Source: CAMLJR01 sp964631955
Lineage (GTDB): Bacteria > Pseudomonadota > Gammaproteobacteria > Pseudomonadales > CAMLJR01
DNA: 64,000 bases
Direction of reading: 5' to 3'
Assembly: GCA_964631955.1 (NCBI GenBank)
Contig: CAZWBA010000004.1
Coordinates: 204,808 to 268,807, forward strand
The notes under the pieces are model-generated. The model saw nothing but the letters and a program-made list of their open reading frames with translations, was not told the origin of the DNA and ran no database searches. A program made the translations under genes and the position numbers. This document shows, piece after piece, positions 51,872 to 60,835 of this stretch (positions are counted from its first letter, which is position 1; every line of letters starts with the position of its first letter).

Positions 51872-52264
51872 TCAAACGCGACGTTTTTTCGGAGGACGGC
51901 AGCCATTATGAGGAATAGGCGTAACGTCGGTGATGTTGTTGATCTTGAAACCGCAGTTGTGCAACGCACGCACCGCAGATTCGCGGCCTGGTCCCGGACC
52001 CTTAACTTCAACGTCGAGATTTTTCAGGCCAAATTCTTTAGCTGCATTACCGGCACGCTCCGCAGCAACCTGAGCAGCAAACGGCGTGCTCTTACGCGAA
52101 CCGCGGAAGCCAGAACCACCCGAAGTGGCCCATGACAATGCATTGCCTTGTCGATCGGTAATCGTAACGATGGTGTTGTTAAACGAGGCATGAATATGCG
52201 CCATTCCGTCAACAACAGTCTTTTTAACTTTTTTGCGGGGAGCCGCTTTTGAACCTTTGTTCAT
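51872..52264 (-). CDS. rpsK: Small ribosomal subunit protein S11
   Basis: 130 residues with HASFNNTIVTITDRQGNALSW-like S11 core text and the invariant PPKKRRV C-terminus. It forms the platform of the 30S subunit. It follows rpsM by 93 bases. Confidence 0.97.
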   Translation of the reverse strand: MNKGSKAAPRKKVKKTVVDGMAHIHASFNNTIVTITDRQGNALSWATSGGSGFRGSRKSTPFAAQVAAERAGNAAKEFGLKNLDVEVKGPGPGRESAVRALHNCGFKINNITDVTPIPHNGCRPPKKRRV

Positions 52265-52357
52265 CTAGAGCCTACTCTAATATCAACGCTGCAAACTGGA
52301 GTATTACGATGCAGCTACACTAAAGCGCTCGCAAATAATAAATATTTGCGAATCGAT

Positions 52358-52714
52358 TTATTTGCGAATCGGTTTACGTGGACCTTTACGCGTACGCGCA
52401 TTGGTCTTCGTGCGCTGACCACGTAAAGGTAATCCGCGACGATGACGGAGACCGCGGTAACAACCCAAATCCAGCAACCGTTTAATGTTGATCGAAATTT
52501 CGCGACGCAAGTCGCCTTCTACGGTGAGCTTGCCAATCTCGCCACGCAGGGAATCGAGCTGAGCTTCGGAAAGGCTGGATATCTTGGCGGTTTCTGCAAT
52601 ACCGGTTCTAGCCAGCAGCTGCTTAGCCGTGGTCAAACCAATGCCGTAGATATAGGTGAGAGAAATCACCGCATGTTTGTTATCTGGTATGTTGACACCA
52701 GCAATACGTGCCAT
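52358..52714 (-). CDS. rpsM: Small ribosomal subunit protein S13
   Basis: 118 residues starting MARIAGVNIPDNKHAVISL, ending in the basic GPRKPIRK tail. It is the first gene of the alpha operon; a candidate promoter lies 65-95 bases upstream. It contacts the 50S subunit and P-site tRNA. Confidence 0.97.
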   Translation of the reverse strand: MARIAGVNIPDNKHAVISLTYIYGIGLTTAKQLLARTGIAETAKISSLSEAQLDSLRGEIGKLTVEGDLRREISINIKRLLDLGCYRGLRHRRGLPLRGQRTKTNARTRKGPRKPIRK

Positions 52715-52778
52715 TCAGCTTACTCCAATACTCTTTGCCGCTACTTCCAAGCGCCCGTACCCGTTCGAAAGGCGCGAG

Positions 52779-52807
52779 AGTTTATCCGTGCAGCAATCAA
52801 AAATCAA
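52779..52807 (-). promoter_or_regulatory. Possible internal promoter of the alpha operon
   Basis: On the minus strand TTGATT (52807-52802) and TAAACT (52784-52779) are exactly 17 bases apart in the 112-base rpmJ-rpsM spacer. Each box matches four of six consensus bases. Confidence 0.4.
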
Positions 52808-52826
52808 TAATTAATTGCCGTCGCGA

Positions 52827-52943
52827 TCAGCCCTGACGCTGCTTGTGGCGCGGCTCTACTTTGCAAATCACTCGCACCGAACCACGGCGTCGAACGACTT
52901 TGCAGTTGCGACAAATCTTCTTTACAGACGCACGAACTTTCAT
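52827..52943 (-). CDS. rpmJ: Large ribosomal subunit protein L36
   Basis: 38 residues, MKVRASVKKICRNCKVVRRR to HKQRQG. The Cys11, Cys14, Cys27 and His33 set shows the zinc-binding form. It lies 24 bases after secY. The gene is too short for many gene finders, but the protein is unmistakable. Confidence 0.97.
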   Translation of the reverse strand: MKVRASVKKICRNCKVVRRRGSVRVICKVEPRHKQRQG

Positions 52944-52967
52944 TGCCTTACTCCAACCAACCGGCTC

Positions 52968-54302
52968 TTAACGGGTTAATCCCGTTCGGCCATAGTTTTT
53001 CAAATTGGCTTTTTTCATCAGTGAATCGTACTGATGCGACATCAAATGCGACTGCACTTGCGCCATAAAATCCATTACCACTACAACTACGATCAACAGC
53101 GAAGTGCCACCGAGATAGAACGGGACATTCCACATTACGACTAAAAACTGTGGCAGCAAACAAACCAGCGCAATATAAAGCGCGCCAAACATCGTCAGTC
53201 GGGTCAGCACACCATCGATATAATTCGCCGTTTGCTGACCAGGGCGAATACCCGGCAAAAATGCACCCGACTTCTTCAGGTTCTCTGCGACTTCACCGGG
53301 GTTAAACATCAACGCTGTATAGAAGAAGCAAAAAAATACAATCAAAACCAAGAACAGCAGAATATTCAATGGCTGACCCGGCCCGATCGCCAAGGCCAAA
53401 TCCTGCAGCCAGGCCATTTTCTCGGAGCCCTGACCAAACCACTGCGCCACCGATGCCGGAAATAACAAGATCGAGCTCGCAAAGATGGCAGGAATTACGC
53501 CTGACATATTTACCTTCAATGGCAGATGGCTAGATTGGGCCTGGTATACGCGATTGCCACGCTGCTGTTTCGCATAATTAACCGTGATCCTCCGCTGTCC
53601 TCGCTCGATGAATACCACGAGGAAGATCACTACAACAGCCAACAACACGATAAAAAGCAACACCAGCCAATTCATCTCACCCTGGCGAGCCTGCTCCAGG
53701 GCTTGTCCAATGGCCTGCGGCAAACCCGCTACGATGCCGGCAAAAATCAGCATCGAAATACCATTGCCGACACCGCGCTCGGTAATTTGCTCGCCCAACC
53801 ACATCAGAAATAGCGCACCGGTTACCAGCGACGCCACTGCCACGAAATAAAACGCAAATCCTGGCGTATAGGCCATGCCCTGATTGGCGAGGCCGACTGT
53901 CATTCCAGACCCCTGAACCAGTGCCAGCACAACCGTCAAATAACGCGTGTATTGGGTAATTTTACGTCGACCCGATTCGCCTTCCTTCTTTAACGCTTCA
54001 AGCTGCGGCATTACCGAAGACAAAAGCTGCACAATAATCGACGCCGAAATATACGGCATGATACCGAGCGCAAAAATACTCATGCGCTCCAAGGCACCAC
54101 CCGAGAACATGTTGAACAAGCCGAGAATCGTACCCTGATTCTGGTTGAACATACTCGCTAAACGATGCGGATCAATCCCCGGAACGGGGATATGAGTACC
54201 GATGCGATAGACAATCAGCGCCAGCAAAAGAAAGCGAAGGCGAGCTAAAAGCTCGCCCATGCCGGCTTGCGACGCTGTCGACTGCAACCCCGGTTTGGCC
54301 AT
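52968..54302 (-). CDS. secY: Protein translocase subunit SecY
   Basis: 444 residues with ten membrane helices. Conserved text includes RIGTHIPVPGID, the plug/pore region, QRRITVNYAKQQ in cytoplasmic loop C4 and GIRPGQQTANYIDGVLTRLT in C5. It forms the membrane channel with SecE and SecG. The start overlaps the rplO stop by one base (TAATG). Confidence 0.98.
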   Translation of the reverse strand: MAKPGLQSTASQAGMGELLARLRFLLLALIVYRIGTHIPVPGIDPHRLASMFNQNQGTILGLFNMFSGGALERMSIFALGIMPYISASIIVQLLSSVMPQLEALKKEGESGRRKITQYTRYLTVVLALVQGSGMTVGLANQGMAYTPGFAFYFVAVASLVTGALFLMWLGEQITERGVGNGISMLIFAGIVAGLPQAIGQALEQARQGEMNWLVLLFIVLLAVVVIFLVVFIERGQRRITVNYAKQQRGNRVYQAQSSHLPLKVNMSGVIPAIFASSILLFPASVAQWFGQGSEKMAWLQDLALAIGPGQPLNILLFLVLIVFFCFFYTALMFNPGEVAENLKKSGAFLPGIRPGQQTANYIDGVLTRLTMFGALYIALVCLLPQFLVVMWNVPFYLGGTSLLIVVVVVMDFMAQVQSHLMSHQYDSLMKKANLKNYGRTGLTR

Positions 54303-54748
54303 TATTCCTCGACCTTACCGCCGGCTTTTTCTATCGCCGCACGCGCACCTTTAGTAACCGCCAAGCCTTTAATTGTAACGGCCCTGACCACATCGCCACT
54401 CAGGAAAATCTTGGCCCGAAGCATATTGTGCGAAATCAAATCCGCACGCTTCAGCGCATCCAGATCAATCACCGCATCCTCAACGGCATTCAGCTCAGAG
54501 GTGCGAATTTCTGCAGTAACGCGAGCAATGCGCGAAGCAAAACCGTATTTCGGCAGGCGGATTTGCAGCGGCATTTGACCGCCTTCGAATCCTGGACGCA
54601 CCTTGCCCGTACCGCGGGATTTTTGACCCTTGTGGCCACGACCACCGGTTTTACCCAGACCGCTACCAATGCCGCGACCAAGACGACGCGGGGCTTTTTT
54701 ATGACCTGGCGCAGGGCTCAAGCCATTCAAACGCATTTCGTTGGCCAT
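54302..54748 (-). CDS. rplO: Large ribosomal subunit protein L15
   Basis: 148 residues. MRLNGLSPAPGHKKAPRRLG opens it and the Gly/Lys-rich segment TGGRGHKGQKSRGTGKVRPG marks L15. It is a late 50S assembly protein and is translationally linked to secY. Confidence 0.97.
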   Translation of the reverse strand: MANEMRLNGLSPAPGHKKAPRRLGRGIGSGLGKTGGRGHKGQKSRGTGKVRPGFEGGQMPLQIRLPKYGFASRIARVTAEIRTSELNAVEDAVIDLDALKRADLISHNMLRAKIFLSGDVVRAVTIKGLAVTKGARAAIEKAGGKVEE

Positions 54749-54751
54749 CGC

Positions 54752-54931
54752 TTATTCCTCGACGCGTACCAAATAATTAACTTTGTTGATCATGCCGCGT
54801 ACCGATGGCGTATCAATAAGCTCAACGGTATGGCCAATACGACGTAAGCCGAGGCCGATGATGCATGCTTTGTGTGCTTGTAGGCGACCGGCGGTGCTGC
54901 GCACCTGCGTCACTTTGATTGTCTTCGCCAT
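54752..54931 (-). CDS. rpmD: Large ribosomal subunit protein L30
   Basis: 59 residues from the ATG at 54931 (MAKTIKVTQVRSTAGR); the frame opens 15 bases earlier without need. GLGLRRIGHTVELIDTPSV is the L30 core. It lies 3 bases from rplO. Confidence 0.96.
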   Translation of the reverse strand: MAKTIKVTQVRSTAGRLQAHKACIIGLGLRRIGHTVELIDTPSVRGMINKVNYLVRVEE

Positions 54932-54963
54932 CACTGCAAGTCCCAAATCTGTCTATTAGCGTC

Positions 54964-55479
54964 TTAGCCGAGAATCTCTTCTACCGTTTTACCGCGCTTG
55001 GCTGCAACGGCTTCCGGAGAAGTGATCTCTTTCAATGCATTGAAAGTTGCACGCACAACGTTGACCGGATTGGTCGAGCCGTAGCATTTTGCAAGTACGT
55101 TATGCACACCGGCGAGTTCAAGTACCGCACGCATCGCGCCACCGGCGATAATCCCAGTACCCTGCGACGCAGGCTGCATGTAAACACGCGATGCACCATG
55201 GCGAGCAGTAATTGCATAATGAATAGTGTCGCCTTTCAGATCGACTTCGATCATGTTGCGACGCGCAGACTCCATGGCTTTTTGAATTGCCGCCGGCACC
55301 TCTCGCGCTTTACCGCGACCGAAGCCAACTTTGCCATTGCCATCACCAACCACGGTCAACGCGGTGAACGCGAAAATGCGACCACCCTTAACCACTTTAG
55401 CGACGCGATTGACCTGTACCAGTTTTTCCTGCAGGCCTTCGTTTGCGCTGTCTTTGCCTTTCTGCTCGTTAAACGCCAT
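54964..55479 (-). CDS. rpsE: Small ribosomal subunit protein S5
   Basis: 171 residues. The dsRBD-like N-terminal domain reads RVAKVVKGGRIFAFTALTVVGDGNG and the C-terminal half GTGIIAGGAMRAVLELAGV. It affects decoding accuracy; the well-known spectinomycin-site loop is near GRIFAF. Confidence 0.97.
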   Translation of the reverse strand: MAFNEQKGKDSANEGLQEKLVQVNRVAKVVKGGRIFAFTALTVVGDGNGKVGFGRGKAREVPAAIQKAMESARRNMIEVDLKGDTIHYAITARHGASRVYMQPASQGTGIIAGGAMRAVLELAGVHNVLAKCYGSTNPVNVVRATFNALKEITSPEAVAAKRGKTVEEILG

Positions 55480-55490
55480 CGCTCTAACCT

Positions 55491-55841
55491 TTAGAATTCC
55501 AAGCCGCCTTCGCGGGCCGCATCAGCCAGTGCTTTAACACGGCCATGATATTTAAAACCGCTGCGATCGAATGCTACTTGCACAACACCCGCCGCTTTCG
55601 CGCGCTCGGCGATCAACCTGCCAACGACCGCAGCTGCTTTGATATTGCTCGTTGCGCCAGAGCGTAACGACTCGTCCAATGTCGATGCACTGGCCAATAT
55701 CTTGTTGCCTTCCGGTGCAATGATTTGCGCGTAGATATGCTGTGACGTGCGATGCACGCTCAGACGATTGACCAATAGCTCGCGCATTTTCAAACGCGAA
55801 CGGCGCGCGCGACGAAGTCTCGATTCTGTTTTTGCGTTCAT
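55491..55841 (-). CDS. rplR: Large ribosomal subunit protein L18
   Basis: 116 residues from the ATG at 55841 (MNAKTESRLRRARRSR), with AAGG at good spacing; a GTG six bases upstream is less likely. VHRTSQHIYAQIIAPEG is the 5S rRNA-binding core. Length agrees with E. coli L18. Confidence 0.96.
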   Translation of the reverse strand: MNAKTESRLRRARRSRLKMRELLVNRLSVHRTSQHIYAQIIAPEGNKILASASTLDESLRSGATSNIKAAAVVGRLIAERAKAAGVVQVAFDRSGFKYHGRVKALADAAREGGLEF

Positions 55842-55850
55842 AGTCACGCC

Positions 55851-56378
55851 TTACTTCTTCTTGGCTTCTTTACGAAGCACATACTCATCGGAATAACGGA
55901 CACCCTTGCCTTTGTACGGCTCCGGCGGACGGAAGCTACGGATTTCCGCTGCGGCCTGCCCGAGCAGCTGCTTATCGGAGGCACGCAAAATAATCTCGGT
56001 TTGGCTGGGCGTTTCAACAGTAACGCCTTCCGGCAATGCGTAGTCGATCGGATGCGAAAAGCCCAGCGTCAAATTCAACGAAGTGCCTGCTGCCTTCGCA
56101 CGATAGCCAACGCCGATCAGCTCTAGTTTTTTCTCGAAGCCTTTGCTGACACCGACAACCATATTGTTGACGAGTGCGCGCGCGGTACCTGCATGCGCCC
56201 ACGCCTGCGGCTCTTTGACATCGAACGTCACTTGATCGCCGTCAACCTTAACTGCGACCTTCTCGTGCACATTCAACGACAACGTACCCTTGCCACCCTT
56301 TACTGTCAGCTGGGTGCCATCGAGCTTGATATCGACGCCTGCCGGTATGACTACCGGGCTCTTCGCTACTCTGGACAT
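55851..56378 (-). CDS. rplF: Large ribosomal subunit protein L6
   Basis: 175 residues starting MSRVAKSPVVIPAGVDIKL and ending GKGVRYSDEYVLRKEAKKK, with two L6 repeats. It lies near the sarcin-ricin loop and GTPase centre. Confidence 0.97.
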   Translation of the reverse strand: MSRVAKSPVVIPAGVDIKLDGTQLTVKGGKGTLSLNVHEKVAVKVDGDQVTFDVKEPQAWAHAGTARALVNNMVVGVSKGFEKKLELIGVGYRAKAAGTSLNLTLGFSHPIDYALPEGVTVETPSQTEIILRASDKQLLGQAAAEIRSFRPPEPYKGKGVRYSDEYVLRKEAKKK

Positions 56379-56439
56379 GGTTAAGTTCGTCGCTTCTTAA
56401 ATCGTTAATACCAAATTCATTAATTTGTGCTAGCTGCGC

Positions 56440-56835
56440 TTAGAACACCGTGCAGAGCACTTCGCCGCCCACACCGGCTTGACGCGCAGCGCGATCGGTC
56501 ATAACACCCCTACTTGTCGATACGATAGCGATACCAAGACCGCTGCGTACCTTCGGCAACTCACCCTTGCCCTTGTATTCACGCAGACCTGGAGAGCTTA
56601 CGCGATCGATTTCAGCGATAACTGGCTTGCCTTGGAAATACTTAAGGTCGAGAACCAAGGTTGCTTTGCCTTCAGCCGTTTCCACGCGCTGACCACCGAT
56701 GTAACCTTCGGCGAGCAATACGCCAGCTACCGCCTGTTTCAATTTCGATGACGGCATTGCGACACTTGCCTTGCCAGCCATCTGTGCGTTGCGAATGCGA
56801 GTCAGCATGTCAGCCAACGGATCTTGCATACTCAT
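56440..56835 (-). CDS. rpsH: Small ribosomal subunit protein S8
   Basis: 131 residues, MSMQDPLADMLTRIRNAQ at the start and ISTSRGVMTDRAARQAGVGG near the end. S8 binds 16S helix 21 and in E. coli represses the spc operon at the rplE start. No such target was modelled here. Confidence 0.97.
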   Translation of the reverse strand: MSMQDPLADMLTRIRNAQMAGKASVAMPSSKLKQAVAGVLLAEGYIGGQRVETAEGKATLVLDLKYFQGKPVIAEIDRVSSPGLREYKGKGELPKVRSGLGIAIVSTSRGVMTDRAARQAGVGGEVLCTVF

Positions 56836-56861
56836 ACTTGGATACCCGTGAAAATAAGTGC

Positions 56862-57167
56862 TTACCAGCTAGCCTTGACCAGACCGGGGATGTCGCCACG
56901 CATTGCCGCTTCGCGCAACTTGATACGGGAAAGCGTGAACTTGCGATAAACACCACGTGGACGACCGGTCAGTTCGCACCGATTACGGCCCCGAGAAGGG
57001 CTGGCATTACGCGGCAATTTTTGCAACTGCACCTGCGCAGTCCAACGATCTTCATCGCTGGTTTTCGGATCTTGAATCGTCGCTTTCAATGCTGCGCGTT
57101 TTGCGGCGTATTTAGCTGCTGTACGTGCACGCTTCTTTTCGCGCTCGACCATCGAAGTTTTTGCCAT
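56862..57167 (-). CDS. rpsN: Small ribosomal subunit protein S14
   Basis: 101 residues, the long zinc-free form. MAKTSMVEREKKRARTAAKY starts it and RCELTGRPRGVYRKFTLSRI is the conserved core, with the usual zinc cysteines absent. Confidence 0.97.
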   Translation of the reverse strand: MAKTSMVEREKKRARTAAKYAAKRAALKATIQDPKTSDEDRWTAQVQLQKLPRNASPSRGRNRCELTGRPRGVYRKFTLSRIKLREAAMRGDIPGLVKASW

Positions 57168-57221
57168 GTCCGCTACCTATGCTTTCGCTCGTGCGACTGT
57201 TTATAAAAGTACTATCAGTAA

Positions 57222-57761
57222 TTAGTTTTTAAATGGGAAATTAAACGCTGCGAGTAACGCGCGGCCTTCCTCATCAGTTCTTGCTGTCGTGGTAATCGTG
57301 ATATCAAGGCCGCGCAGCGCGTCGACTTTGTCGTATTCGATTTCCGGGAAAATAATTTGCTCAGTCACGCCCATCGCAAAATTGCCGCGACCGTCAAATG
57401 CTTTCGGGCTAATGCCGCGGAAGTCGCGAATACGTGGAATTGCAATGGTGATCAAACGGTCGAGAAACTCGTACATGTGATGGCGACGCAAAGTAACTTT
57501 GCAACCGATCGGCCAACCCTCACGAATCTTAAAACCTGCGACCGATTTGCGCGCACGAGTGACCACTGGCTTTTGGCCGCAGATCGCCTCGAGGTCTTTA
57601 ACCGCGTGTTCCATGACTTTTTTATCGCCTACCGCTTCACCAACACCCATATTGAGGGTGATTTTGGTGATGCGAGGCACAGCCATCACGTTGTCGATGC
57701 CGAGCTGCTCTTTGAGCTTCGCACGCAATTCGTTGTTGTATAACTCTTGTAATCTTGCCAT
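57222..57761 (-). CDS. rplE: Large ribosomal subunit protein L5
   Basis: 179 residues from the ATG at 57761 (MARLQELYN), which has GGAAG eight bases upstream and the same length as E. coli L5; a GTG nine bases earlier is less likely. ITKITLNMGVGEAVGDKK is the core. It binds 5S rRNA. Confidence 0.96.
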   Translation of the reverse strand: MARLQELYNNELRAKLKEQLGIDNVMAVPRITKITLNMGVGEAVGDKKVMEHAVKDLEAICGQKPVVTRARKSVAGFKIREGWPIGCKVTLRRHHMYEFLDRLITIAIPRIRDFRGISPKAFDGRGNFAMGVTEQIIFPEIEYDKVDALRGLDITITTTARTDEEGRALLAAFNFPFKN

Positions 57762-57776
57762 GTCTGCCACTTCCGC

Positions 57777-58094
57777 TTACGCGTCGATCACTTCGCCGGT
57801 GGATTTGAAAACACGCACTTTGCGGCCGTCTTCGAGAATCTTGAAACCAACACGATCAGCCTTGCTCGTAGCACCATTGAAAATTGCTACGTTCGACACC
57901 TGAATCGGCGCTTCACGCTCTTGAATACCGCCTTGCTCATTGCGCTGCGGATTCGGCTTCTGATGCTTCTTAATGATATTGACGCCAGCAACGAGCACAC
58001 GATTGTCATCGAGCACCTGCACGACCTTACCGCGCTTGCCTTTGTCTTTACCGGTCAGGACGATCACTTCGTCCTCGCGCTTAATTTTACGCAT
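57777..58094 (-). CDS. rplX: Large ribosomal subunit protein L24
   Basis: 105 residues with the KOW motif DEVIVLTGKDKGKRGKVVQVL. It starts 50S assembly by binding 23S rRNA. It lies 15 bases upstream of rplE. Confidence 0.97.
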   Translation of the reverse strand: MRKIKREDEVIVLTGKDKGKRGKVVQVLDDNRVLVAGVNIIKKHQKPNPQRNEQGGIQEREAPIQVSNVAIFNGATSKADRVGFKILEDGRKVRVFKSTGEVIDA

Positions 58095-58130
58095 GGCCTT
58101 TCCTCTAATCTCTCTATGCTCTCGGGGCTC

Positions 58131-58499
58131 TTACAGCACTTCGGGTGCGAGAGAGATGATCTTCATAAAACGTTCGCTACGCAGTTCACGCGTAACCGGT
58201 CCAAAAATACGCGTGCCAATCGGCGCGAGCTGGTTGTTCAACAATACCGCCGCGTTGTCATCGAACTTGATCAATGAACCATCGGCACGACGTACACCCT
58301 TTTTGGTGCGCACCACCACCGCATTCATCACTTGACCTTTTTTCACTTTGCCGCGCGGAATCGCTTCTTTCACCGTGACTTTAATCAGGTCACCGATACG
58401 CGCATAACGGCGATGCGAACCGCCGAGCACCTTGATGCACATCACTTGGCGCGCGCCGCTGTTATCGGCCACTTCCAAATAGGATTCTGTTTGAATCAT
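58131..58499 (-). CDS. rplN: Large ribosomal subunit protein L14
   Basis: 122 residues starting MIQTESYLEVADNSGARQVM and containing RADGSLIKFDDNAAVLLN. It is the first gene of the spc section and forms an inter-subunit bridge. Confidence 0.98.
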   Translation of the reverse strand: MIQTESYLEVADNSGARQVMCIKVLGGSHRRYARIGDLIKVTVKEAIPRGKVKKGQVMNAVVVRTKKGVRRADGSLIKFDDNAAVLLNNQLAPIGTRIFGPVTRELRSERFMKIISLAPEVL

Positions 58500-58547
58500 G
58501 TTCTAACTCCACACTCGCACTAGCGCATCAACTTGCTATTGCTGCGC

Positions 58548-58835
58548 TTACACCGCGACAGCGCGTTCTTCAATTCGCAACAAGGCCCAGGTTTTCGTTT
58601 TCGACAACGGACGGGTTTCATAAACCGTCACTACGTCGCCGATCTTGCATTCATTCTTTTCATCATGCGCGTGCAATTTGGAAGAGCGCGTGAGGTACTT
58701 GCCGTACATCGGATGCTTAACGCGACGCTCGACGAGCACGGTGATGGTTTTATCCATCTTGTCGCTGACAACACGGCCAGTCACAGTCCGACCGCGTACT
58801 TCAACTTGAGAATCAGGGGTTTGTGCTTCTGCCAT
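58548..58835 (-). CDS. rpsQ: Small ribosomal subunit protein S17
   Basis: 95 residues from the ATG at 58835 (MAEAQTPDSQ), with AGG nine bases upstream. An ATG at 58841 overlaps the rpmC stop (ATGA) and is equally in frame. GRVVSDKMDKTITVLVERRV and ETRPLSKTKTW are S17 signatures. The N-terminus is about ten residues longer than in E. coli. Confidence 0.95.
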   Translation of the reverse strand: MAEAQTPDSQVEVRGRTVTGRVVSDKMDKTITVLVERRVKHPMYGKYLTRSSKLHAHDEKNECKIGDVVTVYETRPLSKTKTWALLRIEERAVAV

Positions 58836-58837
58836 GA

Positions 58838-59029
58838 TCATTTACCTGCCTTTTCGGACAGTACAGTTTTCAAGCGTGCGATATCGCGACGCGATTGCTT
58901 GAGCAGGTGTGTTTGCGACAATTGGCCAGTGGCTTTTTGTACGCGCAGCCTAAATTGTGCTGCGAGCGCTTTCTGCACTTCTGCACCCAACTCATCGACG
59001 GATTTGTCGCGCAGTTCTTGAACTTTCAT
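58838..59029 (-). CDS. rpmC: Large ribosomal subunit protein L29
   Basis: 63 residues, two-helix protein starting MKVQELRDKSVDELGAEV. Its start overlaps the rplP stop by one base (TAATG). It sits near the tunnel exit. Confidence 0.96.
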   Translation of the reverse strand: MKVQELRDKSVDELGAEVQKALAAQFRLRVQKATGQLSQTHLLKQSRRDIARLKTVLSEKAGK

Positions 59030-59442
59030 TACATCACCGTCCGCTTAACAAACGTGGTCGGGATCGCCAATTTAGCTGCTGCGAGAGCAAACGCTTCGCG
59101 GGCCAATTGCTCCGGAACACCTTCCACTTCGTATAAAACTCTGCCCGGCTGAATTTGAGCAACCCAATACTCAACGTTACCTTTACCCGAGCCCATCCGC
59201 ACTTCGAGCGGCTTTGCCGTAATCGGCTTATCCGGAAATACGCGAATCCAAACTTTACCGCCACGCTTCAGGTGACGAGTCAGCGCACGACGTGCCGCTT
59301 CGATCTGACGTGCAGTCAAACGGCCACGGCCAATTGCCTTCAGTGCAAACTCACCGAAACTAACTTTGCTGCCGCGCTGCGCAAGGCCGGTGTTACGACC
59401 CTTGTGCTGCTTGCGAAATTTTGTACGCTTTGGTTGAAGCAT
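59029..59442 (-). CDS. rplP: Large ribosomal subunit protein L16
   Basis: 137 residues starting MLQPKRTKFRKQHKGRNTG. GQIEAARRALTRHLKR-like text at RQIEAARRALTRHLKRGG and VFPDKPITAKPLEVRMGSGK are conserved. It lies at the A-site side of the 50S. Confidence 0.97.
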   Translation of the reverse strand: MLQPKRTKFRKQHKGRNTGLAQRGSKVSFGEFALKAIGRGRLTARQIEAARRALTRHLKRGGKVWIRVFPDKPITAKPLEVRMGSGKGNVEYWVAQIQPGRVLYEVEGVPEQLAREAFALAAAKLAIPTTFVKRTVM

Positions 59443-59485
59443 CGCAGAAACCCTTAACCGTTTTTACCCAATGCATCCTGCATTC

Positions 59486-60169
59486 TCAAGCGCGCTCGGT
59501 TTGAGCGCCTTTTTTGGCCTTGCCTTCAGCCGCTTCGCGAACATCCAAAATTTCGCCTTTGAAAATCCACACTTTTACGCCGATCACACCGTAGGTAGTG
59601 TGTGCTTCGTGCGTGTTGTAGTCGATATCTGCACGCAGTGTATGCAGGGGTACGCGACCTTCGCGATACCACTCGGTACGCGCGATTTCTGCGCCGCCCA
59701 AACGACCACTTACCATCACTTTCACGCCTTCCGCGCCTTGGCGCAGGGCGTTTTGCACTACACGCTTCATCGCGCGACGGAACATCACGCGACGCTCAAG
59801 CTGCTGCGCAACGTTAATTGCAACGAGCTTGGCATCGAGATCCGGCTTGCGAATCTCTTCGATATTGATTTGTACCGGCACACCCATTTTGTCGGCCAGA
59901 TCTTTGCGCAACTTATCGACATCTTCGCCTTTCTTGCCGATCACGATACCCGGACGTGCGGTATGAATCGTGATACGCGCAGTTTGCGCGGGGCGCTCGA
60001 TAACAATGCGGCTCACCGATGCGCTGGCGAGCTTATCCTGCAGGTACTCGCGCACTTGAAGATCGCTGATCAATTGCTGCGCGTAATTCTTACGGCCCGC
60101 ATACCAGATCGAATTGTGGTCGCGAATAATGCCTAAGCGAATACCGGTTGGATGTACTTTCTGACCCAT
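59486..60169 (-). CDS. rpsC: Small ribosomal subunit protein S3
   Basis: 227 residues. It begins MGQKVHPTGIRLGIIRDHNS and has the KH-domain loop GIVIGKKGEDVDKLRKDLA. It lines the mRNA entry channel. It follows rplV by 14 bases. Confidence 0.98.
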   Translation of the reverse strand: MGQKVHPTGIRLGIIRDHNSIWYAGRKNYAQQLISDLQVREYLQDKLASASVSRIVIERPAQTARITIHTARPGIVIGKKGEDVDKLRKDLADKMGVPVQINIEEIRKPDLDAKLVAINVAQQLERRVMFRRAMKRVVQNALRQGAEGVKVMVSGRLGGAEIARTEWYREGRVPLHTLRADIDYNTHEAHTTYGVIGVKVWIFKGEILDVREAAEGKAKKGAQTERA

Positions 60170-60183
60170 GGGTCCTCTCCTGC

Positions 60184-60522
60184 TTAGCCTTGCGCGTCGG
60201 CTACTTTAATCGTGATGTGGCAGCTGCGTTTGGTGATGCGATCTGCGCGGCCTTTCGCACGCGGCATGATGCGTTTCATCGACACAGCTTCGTCGACCAT
60301 AATTGTCGACACTTTCAATTCATCGACATCGGCGCCTTCGTTGTGCTCAGCATTTGCAATCGCAGAGTTCAACACTTTCTTGATCAGATGCGCCGCCTTT
60401 TTCGGACTGAACGTCAACAGATTCAGCGCTTGCTCTACGCCTTTGCCGCGAACCTGGTCAGCCACCAAACGGGCCTTCTGAGCGGAGATACGCGCGCCTT
60501 TCAATCGTGCGGTAACTTCCAT
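60184..60522 (-). CDS. rplV: Large ribosomal subunit protein L22
   Basis: 112 residues, with ARLKGARISAQKARLVADQVRG and the tunnel-lining hairpin MKRIMPRAKGRADRI. Its beta-hairpin tip is a known macrolide-resistance site. Confidence 0.97.
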   Translation of the reverse strand: MEVTARLKGARISAQKARLVADQVRGKGVEQALNLLTFSPKKAAHLIKKVLNSAIANAEHNEGADVDELKVSTIMVDEAVSMKRIMPRAKGRADRITKRSCHITIKVADAQG

Positions 60523-60548
60523 TATCTCAACCTCATTCTCAGCAAAAA

Positions 60549-60824
60549 TTATTTCTTGGCTTTCTTGTCGGCCGCGTGACCTTTAAAAGTACGCGTCGCA
60601 GAAAACTCACCGAGTTTGTGCCCAACCATATCCTCGGTAACGAAGACCGGTACATGCTGGCGACCGTTGTGCACAGCGATAGTGAGACCCACCATCTCCG
60701 GCGCAATCATCGAACGGCGCGACCAGGTTTTGATCGGGCGCTTGTCGTTTTTCTCGACCGCTGTCTCGACTTTTTTCAGCAGGTGAAGGTCGATAAACGG
60801 ACCTTTCTTCAGTGAACGTGGCAC
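60549..60824 (-). CDS. rpsS: Small ribosomal subunit protein S19
   Basis: 91 residues, MPRSLKKGPFIDLHLLKKVE at the start and MVGHKLGEFSATRTFKGH near the end. It lies in the 30S head beside S13. Confidence 0.98.
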   Translation of the reverse strand: MPRSLKKGPFIDLHLLKKVETAVEKNDKRPIKTWSRRSMIAPEMVGLTIAVHNGRQHVPVFVTEDMVGHKLGEFSATRTFKGHAADKKAKK

Positions 60825-60835
60825 AACCCTTCCCC